Shown piece by piece: positions 8,110 to 16,407 of a stretch of DNA of 40,555 nt. The stretch covers positions 1 through 40,555 of the forward strand of contig VXNP01000104.1 in assembly GCA_009840525.1 (NCBI GenBank). Reading direction: 5' to 3'. The translations under genes and the position numbers were made by a program. The notes beneath the pieces were generated by a model. The model made no database searches. It had not been told where the DNA came from and worked only from the letters and a program-made list of their open reading frames with translations. Position 1 is the stretch's first letter; every line of letters starts with the position of its first letter. The stretch is from Gammaproteobacteria bacterium. Its GTDB lineage: Bacteria > Gemmatimonadota > Gemmatimonadetes > Longimicrobiales > Gaopeijiaceae.

Positions 8110-9939
8110 TCATCTTCTGCGGCGCGCCGCCTTCCGGCGGGCCCCGGCATCCAGGATTCGCTTGCGCAGACGGATTGCGACCGGGGTCACCTCGATGAAC
8201 TCGTCGTCCGCGATGAACTCCAGAGCGGATTCCAGCGTGATGATCCGCGGCGGCTCCAGCCGGATGTTGTCGTCCGCGGCCGCCGCCCGGATGTTGGTGA
8301 GCTTCTTTCCCTTGCACATGTTGACGTCCAGGTCGCCCGCGCGGACGTGCACGCCCGCGATCATGCCCTCGTACACCGGGGCGCCGGGTCCCAGGAAGAA
8401 GGTGGCGCGCTCCTGCAGGCCGAAGATGGCGTACGCCACCGCGACGCCCCGACGGTCGGCCACCACGGCGCCACGCTCGCGTCCGGGAAGCGCCCCCGCC
8501 CACGGCCCGTACTCTAGGAAGCGGTGGTGCATCAGCCCGTCCCCGCGGGTGTCGGTGAGGAACTCGGTGCGGTAGCCGAACAGGCCGCGCGCCGGAATGC
8601 GGAAGCGCAGGCGAATCGGCCCCCGGCCCGTCGGTCTCATCTCCAGCATTTCACCCCGCCGCGCGCCCAGTTTCTCGATGACGGTGCCTACGCGGGCCTC
8701 CGGCGTCTCGGCCACCAGCTCCTCGTACGGCTCCAGAGCCTCGCCGGCGGGGCCCTCGCGCATGAGCACACGAGGACGAGAAACCTGGAACTCGTAGCCC
8801 TCGCGGCGCATGGTCTCCATGAGGATGGAGAGGTGCAGTTCGCCCCGCCCGGCGACCCGGAAGGTATCCGGATGGTCCGTCGCCTCCACCTTCAGGGCGA
8901 CGTTGCGCTCCATCTCCCGGAAGAGCCGCTCGCGGAGCTGGCGCGTGGTCACGTACTTCCCCTCGCCCGAAAAGGGCGAGTCGTTGACGACGAAGTCGAC
9001 CGAAATCGTGGGCCGCTCCACGGCGATGCCGCTCAGGCGCTCGAGGTGCTCCGGATCGGCCAGCGTCCTGCCGATCTCCACGCCCGAGACGCCGGCCACC
9101 GCCACGATGTCTCCCGCACCGGCTTCCGCGATGTCCACGCGCTCCAAACCGTCGAATCCATACACCTTGAGGGCGCGCGAGCGGGCCGCGTCATCTTCCT
9201 CGACCATGCCGGCCACGCCCATTGGCAGCAGCGCCACCTCCTGGCCGGGCCGGATGCGCCCGCGCTCGACGCGGCCGATCGCGATGCGTCCGACATAGGA
9301 GGAATGGTCCAGCGTCGAGACCAGCATCTGGAAGGGGCCCGCCGGTTCCACGGGCGGAGCGGGCACATGATCCACGACGGCCGCGAACAGCGGTGCGAGG
9401 TCGGCGCCCCGGCCATCGGCATCGGGTGTCGCCCATCCTTCCCGACCCGAGGCGTACAGGAAGGGCGCGTCGAGCTGGTCGTCGGAGGCCTCGAGGTCCA
9501 TGAACAGCTCAAGCACCTCGTCGTGGACCTCTTCGGCCCGCGCGTCCGGGCGGTCGGCCTTGTTGATGACCACCACCGGCGCGTGGCCCAGCTCCAGCGC
9601 CTTGGCCGTCACGAACCGGGTCTGGGGCATCGGTCCCTCGGCGGCGTCGACCAGGATCAGCACCCCGTCGACCATGCGCAGGATGCGCTCGACCTCGCCT
9701 CCGAAGTCGGCGTGGCCCGGAGTGTCCACGATGTTGATCTTGAACTCGCCCCAGCGCACGGAAGTGTTCTTGGAGAGGATCGTTATGCCCCGCTCCCGCT
9801 CCAGCGGATTCGAATCCATCACCCGCTCGCGCACTTGCTGGTTTTCGCGGAACACCCCTGCCTGGCGGAGCATCTGGTCCACGAGGGTGGTCTTCCCATG
9901 ATCGACATGGGCGATGATGGCAACGTTGCGGACCTTCAT
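8110..9939 (-). CDS. typA: Translational GTPase TypA/BipA
   Basis: A 609-aa ribosome-associated GTPase of the elongation-factor family, involved in ribosome assembly and stress or cold adaptation. The G motifs are complete: AHVDHGKTT (10-18), the switch I region ERERGITI, DTPGH (72-76) and NKAD (126-129). Domain II, two EF-G-like alpha/beta domains and the BipA-specific C-terminal domain follow, including GRGELHLSILMETMRREGYE and the CTD segments VYEGMIAGVHVRAGDLDVNMCKGKK. Full length agrees with the family. It is the first gene of a tight run with the aminotransferase (4-bp gap) and serA. The pairing with serine synthesis has no obvious mechanistic reason. Confidence 0.96.
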   Translation of the reverse strand: MKVRNVAIIAHVDHGKTTLVDQMLRQAGVFRENQQVRERVMDSNPLERERGITILSKNTSVRWGEFKINIVDTPGHADFGGEVERILRMVDGVLILVDAAEGPMPQTRFVTAKALELGHAPVVVINKADRPDARAEEVHDEVLELFMDLEASDDQLDAPFLYASGREGWATPDADGRGADLAPLFAAVVDHVPAPPVEPAGPFQMLVSTLDHSSYVGRIAIGRVERGRIRPGQEVALLPMGVAGMVEEDDAARSRALKVYGFDGLERVDIAEAGAGDIVAVAGVSGVEIGRTLADPEHLERLSGIAVERPTISVDFVVNDSPFSGEGKYVTTRQLRERLFREMERNVALKVEATDHPDTFRVAGRGELHLSILMETMRREGYEFQVSRPRVLMREGPAGEALEPYEELVAETPEARVGTVIEKLGARRGEMLEMRPTGRGPIRLRFRIPARGLFGYRTEFLTDTRGDGLMHHRFLEYGPWAGALPGRERGAVVADRRGVAVAYAIFGLQERATFFLGPGAPVYEGMIAGVHVRAGDLDVNMCKGKKLTNIRAAAADDNIRLEPPRIITLESALEFIADDEFIEVTPVAIRLRKRILDAGARRKAARRRR

Positions 9940-10002
9940 GCGGGGTCGGGTTTGGCGGAACGACGTCCGGGAATGACGGATGCGCGAGGCCCGGCGGGAC
10001 CT

Positions 10003-11601
10003 CTAGCGATCCTCTCGCCTGAGGACGCGCCCCGCGCGCTCGCCGGTGAAGGCGCCGTCGCGGATCGCCGCCGTGCCGTTGACGAAAACGTGCACCATAC
10101 CCTGCGACAATTGGTGCGGGTCCGTGTAGGTGGCGAGGTCCCGGACCTCTTCCAGGTCGAAGACCACGATGTCCGCGACCGCTCCCGTTACCAACCTTCC
10201 TCGACCTTCCAGGCCAAAGACGTCCGCGGGAAGCGACGTCATGCTGCGGATCGCCGCCTTCAGGCTCACGGTTCCGTCCTCCACCACGTACTTTCGCAGC
10301 TTGCGCGCGAAGGTGCCGTAGGCGCGCGGGTGCGGCACGCCCACCTGCCACTGCGGCAGCGCGCCGTCCGACGCGGTCATCGTCCAGGGCTGAATCATGA
10401 AGGCGGCGATGTCGTCGTCGTTCATGTTGAAGGAGACCACCGAGGCGCCCCCCTCGGCAATCAGTTCCAGAGCCGCGTCCAGAGGATGGAGGGAGCGGGC
10501 GATGGCGACATCCTCGAGGGTGCGGCCCTCGATCGAGGGCTCAGGACGGAAGCGCCGGAACTGGAGGCGGTCGGCTCCTCCGCGGCGCGCGAGATTGGCT
10601 TCCATTTCCTTGCGGATGCGTGCGCGCCTGGCGGGATCGGCGAGACGGGCCATGAGTGAATCGCCTCCCCCCGCCTGTGCCCAGCGCGGCAGAAGCGCCG
10701 CCGAGAGCCCGGTCGAAGATGCCTCGTACGGGTACTGGTCGGCGTACACCTCGACGCCCTCCGCGCGGGCCGCCTCTATCGCGGCGATCACCTCCTCCGA
10801 CTTGCCCCACGCCGGCGGTCCCAGCGCCTTGATGTGGGTCACCACCCCCGGCAGTCCCGCCGAGCGCGCCACCGCAATCACTTCCTCCACTGCCGCCATC
10901 AGCCCGATGGTGTAGTCGGATTCGTCGCGGATGTGGCTGGTGTAGACGCCGCCGTACTCGGCCGCGACCTTGGCGAGGGCCGTCAGCTCACGGGTGTCCG
11001 AATAGCTTCCGGGGGCGTAGAACGGTCCGGACGACATGCCGAACGCCCCTTCCTCCATGCCGGCCCGCACCAGCGCCTTCATCTCCGCCAGGTCGTCGGG
11101 GCCCGCCAGTCGATCCTCCATCCCCAGCACCGCCCTGCGCACCGATCCGTGGGGCACCAGTTGCGCCACGTTGACCCCGAGCCCGTCTTCGAGCAGCACC
11201 GTCCGTTGGAGGGCCAGGTCCACCAGTCCTCCGCCGTCGGGGTTCACCACCACCGTCGTGATTCCCTGCGCCAGCAGGGGCTCGGCGTGGCTGCGGTCCT
11301 CCGTGTCGAGTCCCGAGCCCGCGTGCGAATGAACGTCGATGAACCCGGGAGCGACGTGGAGTCCGGTCACGTCGAGAATGTCGCGCGCATCGTAGCCGGA
11401 AAGATCGCCCATCGCCGCGATCCGGTCTCCGGCGAGGGCCAGGTCCGCAACGAATCCGGGTTCGTCTGCCGCGGCATGCAGCGTCCCGCCCCGGAGGATG
11501 ACATCGAACTCGGGAGCGTCGCCCGACGAGCACGCGCTCGCGGTCAACGCCAGGAGAAGGTTCAGCGCACGGCGGCGCGGAGCGTCAACAGCAGTTCCCA
11601 T
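10003..11601 (-). CDS. N-acyl-D-amino-acid deacylase family amidohydrolase, probable lipoprotein
   Basis: A 532-aa amidohydrolase-superfamily enzyme close to D-aminoacylases, which remove acyl groups from N-acyl-D-amino acids. The N-terminus is basic, then hydrophobic, then a cysteine at 24 (LTASACSSG), a plausible though imperfect lipobox, so it is likely lipid-anchored. Metal-site elements seen: HSH at 91-93 (PGFIDVHSHAGSGLD), YTSHIRDESD, GVVTHIKALGPPAWGK and the catalytic-type Asp in TMTASDGALP. The C-terminus has the usual small beta domain (VTGAVADIVVFDLEEV). It lies 39 bp downstream of the gamma-glutamyltransferase on the same strand, so both may handle extracellular peptides or peptidoglycan-derived D-amino acids. 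Exact substrate uncertain. Confidence 0.88.
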   Translation of the reverse strand: MGTAVDAPRRRALNLLLALTASACSSGDAPEFDVILRGGTLHAAADEPGFVADLALAGDRIAAMGDLSGYDARDILDVTGLHVAPGFIDVHSHAGSGLDTEDRSHAEPLLAQGITTVVVNPDGGGLVDLALQRTVLLEDGLGVNVAQLVPHGSVRRAVLGMEDRLAGPDDLAEMKALVRAGMEEGAFGMSSGPFYAPGSYSDTRELTALAKVAAEYGGVYTSHIRDESDYTIGLMAAVEEVIAVARSAGLPGVVTHIKALGPPAWGKSEEVIAAIEAARAEGVEVYADQYPYEASSTGLSAALLPRWAQAGGGDSLMARLADPARRARIRKEMEANLARRGGADRLQFRRFRPEPSIEGRTLEDVAIARSLHPLDAALELIAEGGASVVSFNMNDDDIAAFMIQPWTMTASDGALPQWQVGVPHPRAYGTFARKLRKYVVEDGTVSLKAAIRSMTSLPADVFGLEGRGRLVTGAVADIVVFDLEEVRDLATYTDPHQLSQGMVHVFVNGTAAIRDGAFTGERAGRVLRREDR

Positions 11602-11640
11602 CTCCAGATTCCCTTGGCAGCGGTCGGCGCCACCTCTCGT

Positions 11641-13347
11641 TCAGTTGCGAGGTGCCGCCACGCTCCCCTCCCAGTCCGGATCCGCGGCGCCCGTCCAGGA
11701 GGAGGCGGTGGCGTCGTACGACATCCCGTGGATGCGTCCGAACGCGCCGGAGCGTGGCACCTCCTGGACCGCGAAACCGAGCTGACGCAACTCCGCGATG
11801 ACCTCCGGGGACCAGCCGATATCCGGGGAGGTCTCCATCTGGAATCCGCTCTCGGAGCCCGTTGGGTTCAGCGATCCCTGCATCGGATGAAGGCGTGCGG
11901 CGGCCAGCGCCTCGGGAAGGGAAAGCCCCTGATCGATGACCCGGCACACCGCCTGCACGACGGCCGAGACGATGCGTGCTCCCCCGGCAGCGCCCAGCAC
12001 CAGCATCGGGTCGTCGCCGTCGAGTACCATGAACGGAGCGATGTTGGAGCGCGCCCGCTCGCCCGCTTCGAGGCGGCCCAGATACCCTCCCAGGGTCGCC
12101 GCGTAGAGGAAGCCCAGCCCCGGCGTGGCGATCTTCGAGCCCATCGCCGGCCCGATGGTCTGGGTGAGCGCGACCGCCATGCCGTCGGCATCCGCGGTCG
12201 AAAGGTGCGTGGTGTGCCCCTCGTCGTCCGGGCCGGCGAAGTAGGCAGCCACGGGCTCCTGGGAGCCCCGGGGCGCGGCTGCGGGCTCCGGGCCCATGGC
12301 CGCCGCCGCCACCGGCAGACGGACGCGTTCAGCTTGCTCGCGCGCCCATTCCGGCGACGTGAGCAGCTGCCACGCGTCGGGTCCTCGATGGGTGCGGGCC
12401 GCCTCGAAGCCGAGCGCAAGCGCCTGCCCCACCACCAGGGCCCACGTCGTCTCGTCGGCCCCGGCCATGTCGAAGTTCTCGATGATCTGAAGGACGCCGA
12501 TGGTCATGGCCCCGGCCGCCGGGGTGAACGTCCCCACCAGCTCGTGGCCGCGGTAGCTGCCGCGCACCACGCGGGAATCCTCGGCGCGGTAGCCGGCAAG
12601 CGCGGCGGCCGTGACGTGTCCGCCCGCGTCCACGATGTCGTCGGCCATGGCCCTGGCGATCTCGCCCCGGTAGAAGGCGTCGGCGCCTCCGGAAGCGATG
12701 CGGCGCAGCACCATCGCCAGATCGCTCTGCACGAAGTGGTCGCCCGCGTCGTACGGCGATCCGTCCGGCTCGATGTAGTACAGGGTCGCGCCCTCGGATT
12801 CCCGCAGTTGCTCTGCAGTCGACGCCTGGCGGGCGGCTTCACCGGGCAGGAGCATGAAGCCCTCGGAGGCATACCGAATGGCCGGCTCCATTACGGTGGC
12901 CAGCGGAAGCGTGCCGTGCTCGTCGAGGAGGCGGGTGAGCCCCGCGACGGCGCCCGGCAACCCCACGGTGGGATACCCGTAGCCGGCCTGAGGGGCCGTG
13001 TCGGGATCGTAGGTGTCCGGCGCCTGAGTGGTGGCGTCGATGCCGTGGAAGGCTCCTTCCGCGGTTCGCACCAGGATCTGGGTGCGCCCGCCGATCGAGT
13101 TCATGCTGGGCTCCACCACTGATACCGCAAACGCCGCGGCCACCGCGGCATCGGCCGCGTTGCCGCCCCGCTCGAGCATTTCGACGCCCGCGGCGGTCGC
13201 GAGCGGCTGGGCCGCGACCACCATTCCCCGGCTCGACTGTGCCACCTGGTCCCTGGTGGGCTCGACGCGCGTCGGCGCAGCCCCGCCACATCCCCACAGC
13301 AGAACCAGCGAAAGGGAAAGACAGCGAGAGGAGTGCGAAGCCCTCAT
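11641..13347 (-). CDS. Gamma-glutamyltransferase, lipoprotein
   Basis: A 568-aa Ntn-hydrolase that transfers or hydrolyses gamma-glutamyl groups, for example from glutathione. The start at 13347 gives a signal with a good lipobox (LLWGC, Cys20). The large-subunit start is typical (GMVVAAQPLATAAGVEMLERGGNAADAAVAAAF), followed by EPSMNSIGG. The autoproteolysis and catalytic Thr is the first of the pair in GHTTHLSTADADGMAVALTQT, residue 379. The small subunit carries LGAAGGARIVSAVVQ and a C-terminal domain with HPMQGS. The loop usually written SGIGGG is here NSIGGRTQ. It is probably anchored at the periplasmic or outer face. The deacylase gene follows after 39 bp. Confidence 0.92.
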   Translation of the reverse strand: MRASHSSRCLSLSLVLLWGCGGAAPTRVEPTRDQVAQSSRGMVVAAQPLATAAGVEMLERGGNAADAAVAAAFAVSVVEPSMNSIGGRTQILVRTAEGAFHGIDATTQAPDTYDPDTAPQAGYGYPTVGLPGAVAGLTRLLDEHGTLPLATVMEPAIRYASEGFMLLPGEAARQASTAEQLRESEGATLYYIEPDGSPYDAGDHFVQSDLAMVLRRIASGGADAFYRGEIARAMADDIVDAGGHVTAAALAGYRAEDSRVVRGSYRGHELVGTFTPAAGAMTIGVLQIIENFDMAGADETTWALVVGQALALGFEAARTHRGPDAWQLLTSPEWAREQAERVRLPVAAAAMGPEPAAAPRGSQEPVAAYFAGPDDEGHTTHLSTADADGMAVALTQTIGPAMGSKIATPGLGFLYAATLGGYLGRLEAGERARSNIAPFMVLDGDDPMLVLGAAGGARIVSAVVQAVCRVIDQGLSLPEALAAARLHPMQGSLNPTGSESGFQMETSPDIGWSPEVIAELRQLGFAVQEVPRSGAFGRIHGMSYDATASSWTGAADPDWEGSVAAPRN

Positions 13348-13415
13348 GAAACCTCCCGTCCCACGCAGACGCGGCGCGGACTCCATTCGATCCGCAGGTC
13401 CCGCGTCTCCGGATG

Positions 13416-13682
13416 TTAGTCCACCTGGAGGTACCCGTGCTCTTCCAGCAGCGCTCTGAGCCGCGGCTCGCGGTCAGGCAGACGCGTGCGGCTGACCTGG
13501 CGGGCGAGCGCGATCCGGTCTACTTCCGATACGCGATCCAGGATCGCGATGGGCGTCCCATACCGCAGCAGGATGCGCTTGGCGTCCACCGCTACGGAAT
13601 CGATCACCTTCTCATGGGGCGCGGATTCAGGCACGCTCACCTCCAACTCGTCCAGGACCTCGAAATCGACGGATCGAAACAC
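13416..13682 (-). CDS. Small hypothetical protein, 88 aa
   Basis: Starts at GTG (VFRSVDFEVLDELEVSVPE) and ends EEHGYLQVD. It is charged and soluble-looking, probably an alpha/beta protein, with no signal, membrane segment or cysteines. The N-terminal half is acidic and the C-terminal half is rich in Arg and Leu (RILLRYGTPIAILDRVSEVD, then QVSRTRLPDREPRLRALLEE). The frame stays open upstream through the lower-GC stretch at 13683-13720, so an alternative GTG start 15 bases upstream is possible; neither has a strong Shine-Dalgarno. It lies between the barrel gene and the gamma-glutamyltransferase on the same strand. I recognise no family. The call rests on codon use and reading-frame length only. 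Confidence 0.55.
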   Translation of the reverse strand: MFRSVDFEVLDELEVSVPESAPHEKVIDSVAVDAKRILLRYGTPIAILDRVSEVDRIALARQVSRTRLPDREPRLRALLEEHGYLQVD

Positions 13683-13753
13683 CGTGCCAAACACAACGGC
13701 ACAGAATGGTAAAGATATGTTTCCCCGCCGTTTTCGCCAAGCTCGGCGGTGCC

Positions 13754-14401
13754 TCAGCCGCTTCCCAGCATGAGACCCGCCGTCCAGAACAGATCGTGCT
13801 GCGTGGTTTCCACGTCGTTGTCGGCGAAGATCGGGCTGATGTAGTCGGAGAGTTCCGTCACGATGCGCAGCGGACCCATTCTCACTTCGATGCCCGCGCC
13901 GAGCAGCATGGTTCTCCGGGTCTGATCGTGCAGGGGCGACCGGTGCAGCGCATCCAGCGACTCCAGGTCGTAGTGCTTCACGCCACCGCCACCCAGCAGG
14001 TACGGTTGAACCGGAACGCCGCTGGGAAGCGGGCGGAAGACGAGGGCGGCGGTGGCGTTGAGGAGGTTGTTGCGGGCCTCGCACTCCGGACACATGCCGG
14101 CCTGGACGGCGAGGTCCGCGCTCGTCGCGTACGCCAGCGTCGCGCGCCCCGAGATGGGCCCGGAAACGGCGAGTTCCAGCCCGAGGGAGTAGGCGAAGCT
14201 CCGTTCGCGCTCGCCGAACTCGACCGCCTGCCCGAAGCCGGCATCTGTCAGAAGGCCCAGATCCTGGGTGGGCACGTAGTATCCGGCCTGGAAGATCAGG
14301 TAGCCTCCCTGGGCCCTCGCGCCCTCCGGCGCCAGCGCGGTGGAGAGGCATCCCGCAAGCAGCACCAGCGCAGTCGCCTTCGATCCGTGTCCGATTCTCA
14401 T
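13754..14401 (-). CDS. Small outer-membrane beta-barrel protein
   Basis: A 215-aa protein with a signal peptide (ATALVLLAGCLSTALA, cleavage near ARAQ at about 30) and alternating hydrophobic/polar strands consistent with an eight-stranded OmpA/OmpW-like barrel: GGYLIFQAGYYVPTQDLG, SFAYSLGLELAVSG, ATAALVFRPLPS, YLLGGGGVKHYDLES, TMLLGAGIEVRMGPLRIVTE and a closing strand HDLFWTAGLMLGSG. The pattern GGGGVKHY followed by GAGIEV is common in small barrels of this group. Two cysteines (CPEC) lie in a loop. It is divergent from the DtxR-type regulator, with about 140 bp between them. What it transports, if anything, cannot be told. Confidence 0.78.
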   Translation of the reverse strand: MRIGHGSKATALVLLAGCLSTALAPEGARAQGGYLIFQAGYYVPTQDLGLLTDAGFGQAVEFGERERSFAYSLGLELAVSGPISGRATLAYATSADLAVQAGMCPECEARNNLLNATAALVFRPLPSGVPVQPYLLGGGGVKHYDLESLDALHRSPLHDQTRRTMLLGAGIEVRMGPLRIVTELSDYISPIFADNDVETTQHDLFWTAGLMLGSG

Positions 14402-14498
14402 GTGCGCATCGCTCCGGGTTGGTCAGGTTGGTTTGGGGTCGTACCCCCGCGGCCGGCCTCGACCGGGACGGCGGGAGGTGCTCCGGCAGCGCGGGAAA

Positions 14499-14520
14499 GG
14501 ACAGGTTAGATTGTGGCCCC
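14499..14520 (+). promoter_or_regulatory. Possible metal-regulator half-site over a -10-like element
   Basis: AGGTTAG at 14503-14509 equals one arm of the DtxR/IdeR operator, but the second arm is poorly matched. It overlaps TAGATT (14507-14512), which resembles a -10 hexamer and would place the transcript start about 25-30 bp before the regulator ATG. A nearby direct repeat GGTTGGT-CA-GGTTGGT lies at about 14417-14432. This would fit autoregulation by the adjacent DtxR-type protein, but only half a site is visible. Confidence 0.3.
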
Positions 14521-14542
14521 GCCCACGCAACAACAACCCACG

Positions 14543-15259
14543 ATGGCTCAAACGTCCCGATTCTCGCCTTCGATCGAGGATTACCTGAAGGCGATCTTCG
14601 CCCTCACGGAGCACGACGATACCGCCACCACCAGCGATATCGCCAGCACCCTGGGCGTACAGCCCGCGTCGGTGAGCGGAATGGTGAAGCGCCTGGCCGA
14701 CCTGGGCGTCGTGGAGCACGAGCCCTACCGCGGCGTCAGCCTCACGCCCAGCGGCCGCCGCGAAGCGCTGCGCATCGTTCGTCGCCATCGCATCATCGAA
14801 ACCTACCTCAGCGTGCGCCTCGGCTATTCCTGGGAGGATGTGCACGACGAAGCCGAGCGGCTCGAGCACGCCGCCTCCGATGAGCTCATCGAGCGCATGG
14901 CCAACGCACTGAAGAACCCGCGCCACGATCCCCACGGCGCCCCCATTCCGACGCCGGGGGGCGAGATCGATTCGACCAGCTATCCGACGCTGGCGGATTC
15001 CGACGCCACCGGCCCGATCCGGATCCGCGCGGTGCGCGACGATGAGCCGGAGAGGCTGCGCTATCTGGAAGCCAGAGGGCTCCTGCCCGGCGTGATCCTG
15101 GCGGTGGAGGAGAGGGCTCCGTTCAACGGCCCCGTGACGGTGCGCCTGGGCGGGCCCGACGGCGACAGCCAGGCCATCGGCTTCGACCTGGCGCGCTGCA
15201 TCTTCATCGACCAGGAACCGGCCGGACAATCCGCCGACGAGTCCGCGCGGTCCCTCTGA
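14543..15259 (+). CDS. DtxR/MntR-family metal-dependent transcriptional regulator
   Basis: A 238-aa repressor-type protein. Residues about 10-70 form the winged helix (SIEDYLKAIFALTE, TTSDIASTLGVQPASVSGMVKRLADLGVVEHE, YRGVSLTPSG). The dimerisation/metal domain follows: His82, Glu86, then HDEAERLEHAASDE with His101, Glu105, Glu108 and His109. Glu at the position where DtxR has a Cys resembles MntR, suggesting manganese; but the MntR Glu11 equivalent is Lys16, so the metal is uncertain. The C-terminus (about 150-225) is a FeoA/SH3-like domain (RYLEARGLLPGVILAVEERAPFNGPVTVRLGG). I chose the ATG at 14543; a GTG at 14513 is in frame but would sit on the apparent -10 element. It is divergent from the barrel gene, a possible target. 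Confidence 0.88.
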   Translation: MAQTSRFSPSIEDYLKAIFALTEHDDTATTSDIASTLGVQPASVSGMVKRLADLGVVEHEPYRGVSLTPSGRREALRIVRRHRIIETYLSVRLGYSWEDVHDEAERLEHAASDELIERMANALKNPRHDPHGAPIPTPGGEIDSTSYPTLADSDATGPIRIRAVRDDEPERLRYLEARGLLPGVILAVEERAPFNGPVTVRLGGPDGDSQAIGFDLARCIFIDQEPAGQSADESARSL

Positions 15260-15271
15260 CGTCCGACGCCG

Positions 15272-16363
15272 TCAGGGCACCACAAGCGCCTTCGTGACCC
15301 GCAGCGCGGCCACGTCCTCGAGCGCCTGCTGCGTGCTCTCGAGCGGATAGCGCGCCCCGATCACCTCGGCGAAGGGCAAGCGATCGCGGTGCCGGGACAG
15401 CAGCCGCAGGGCCCGTACCAGATGATGGAAGTCGGTCCCCCACTGGCCCCGCACGTCCACATGTTTGCGGTTGATGTCGGTGTGGGGATTGATGTCGACC
15501 GGCCCGGCGTCGGTGTAGTGCCCCGCCACGACATAACGGCCTCCGTCGCGGACGAGCGCGAATCCCTCGGGGATGGCGGCCGGGTTGCCGCTCGCCTCGA
15601 TGACCAGGTCGGCCCCGCGTCCCCCGGTGCGGTCCATGACCGCGTCGAGGCGCTCCTCCGGCGTTGTTCCCAACAGGGACAGCGTGACGTCCGCTCCCAT
15701 GCGCGCCCCGAGCGCCAGGCGGGCATCCGGATCGCCGATGAGCACGACCTCGGCCGCCCCGGAAAGACCGGCGAAGGCGGCGGCCGCCAGTCCCACCGGA
15801 CCGGCCCCCTGCACCACCACCACGTCTCCCATGCGCGCCTCGGCCCGATCCACCGCCGCGAAGCCGGTGAAGAGCCCGCACCCACCCCCGATCACGTCGT
15901 CCGCGTCGAGGTTGCGCGGCAGCTTGAGGATGCGCACGCCCGGCTGCAGGTAGATGCGCTCCGCCCAGCCCCCAAGCAACCCTTCCGCCAGGGTGTAGGT
16001 GATGCCGTACACCTTCCGCGCCGGACACCGGTTGGGCTGGCGCGCCACCAGGCAGTGGTAGCAGCGGTAGCAGGTCTCGTGCACGTCCAGGAAGGTCACC
16101 ACGTCGCCGGGCGCCAGCGGCCGCCCTACCGCATCGTGCCTCACCCCGCGCGCCTCGGCCACCCTGCCCACGCTCACGTGACCGGGGATGATGGGGTAGG
16201 GCACCCCGGCCAGCCGACCGTGCCACAGGTGAACGTCGGTCCCGCACACCTCGCTGGCGATGGTCTCCAGCAGGACGGCGCCGGGCTCCAGGTCGGGGTC
16301 GGGGAGGGTCCGGACCTCCATCGGCTCGTGCGGGCCGGTCATGACGGCAGCGCGAACAGGCAT
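15272..16363 (-). CDS. Zinc-dependent medium-chain alcohol dehydrogenase
   Basis: A 363-aa MDR-superfamily oxidoreductase. The catalytic zinc ligands Cys40 (SEVCGTDVH) and His62 (PGH) are present. The usual GHE glutamate is replaced by valine (GHVSVG), which is unusual. Structural zinc cysteines are 98, 101, 104 and 113 (HETCYRCYHCLVARQPNRC). The Rossmann motif is VVVQGAGPVGLAAAA, with an acidic residue after the second strand (LIGDPDA), which favours NAD over NADP. The substrate is unknown. It starts 44 bp after the S9D peptidase stop on the same strand, so they may be co-transcribed; convergent with the DtxR-type gene, with 12 bp between the stops. Confidence 0.88.
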   Translation of the reverse strand: MPVRAAVMTGPHEPMEVRTLPDPDLEPGAVLLETIASEVCGTDVHLWHGRLAGVPYPIIPGHVSVGRVAEARGVRHDAVGRPLAPGDVVTFLDVHETCYRCYHCLVARQPNRCPARKVYGITYTLAEGLLGGWAERIYLQPGVRILKLPRNLDADDVIGGGCGLFTGFAAVDRAEARMGDVVVVQGAGPVGLAAAAFAGLSGAAEVVLIGDPDARLALGARMGADVTLSLLGTTPEERLDAVMDRTGGRGADLVIEASGNPAAIPEGFALVRDGGRYVVAGHYTDAGPVDINPHTDINRKHVDVRGQWGTDFHHLVRALRLLSRHRDRLPFAEVIGARYPLESTQQALEDVAALRVTKALVVP

Positions 16364-16407
16364 GAGTCAGGCTACCGAGCAACCGCCTCCAGCGGATCGC
16401 TCACCCC

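Noticed and set aside
10834..13122. 762-codon plus-strand open frame across the deacylase and gamma-glutamyltransferase
   Set aside because: It spans two recognised minus-strand enzymes and their gap, and the translation has no family-like features.
13683..14351. Upstream extension of the 88-aa minus-strand gene into the barrel gene
   Set aside because: The extension runs antisense-frame through the barrel coding sequence, has Gly/Arg-rich composition and no start with a ribosome site; only the 3' part looks coding.
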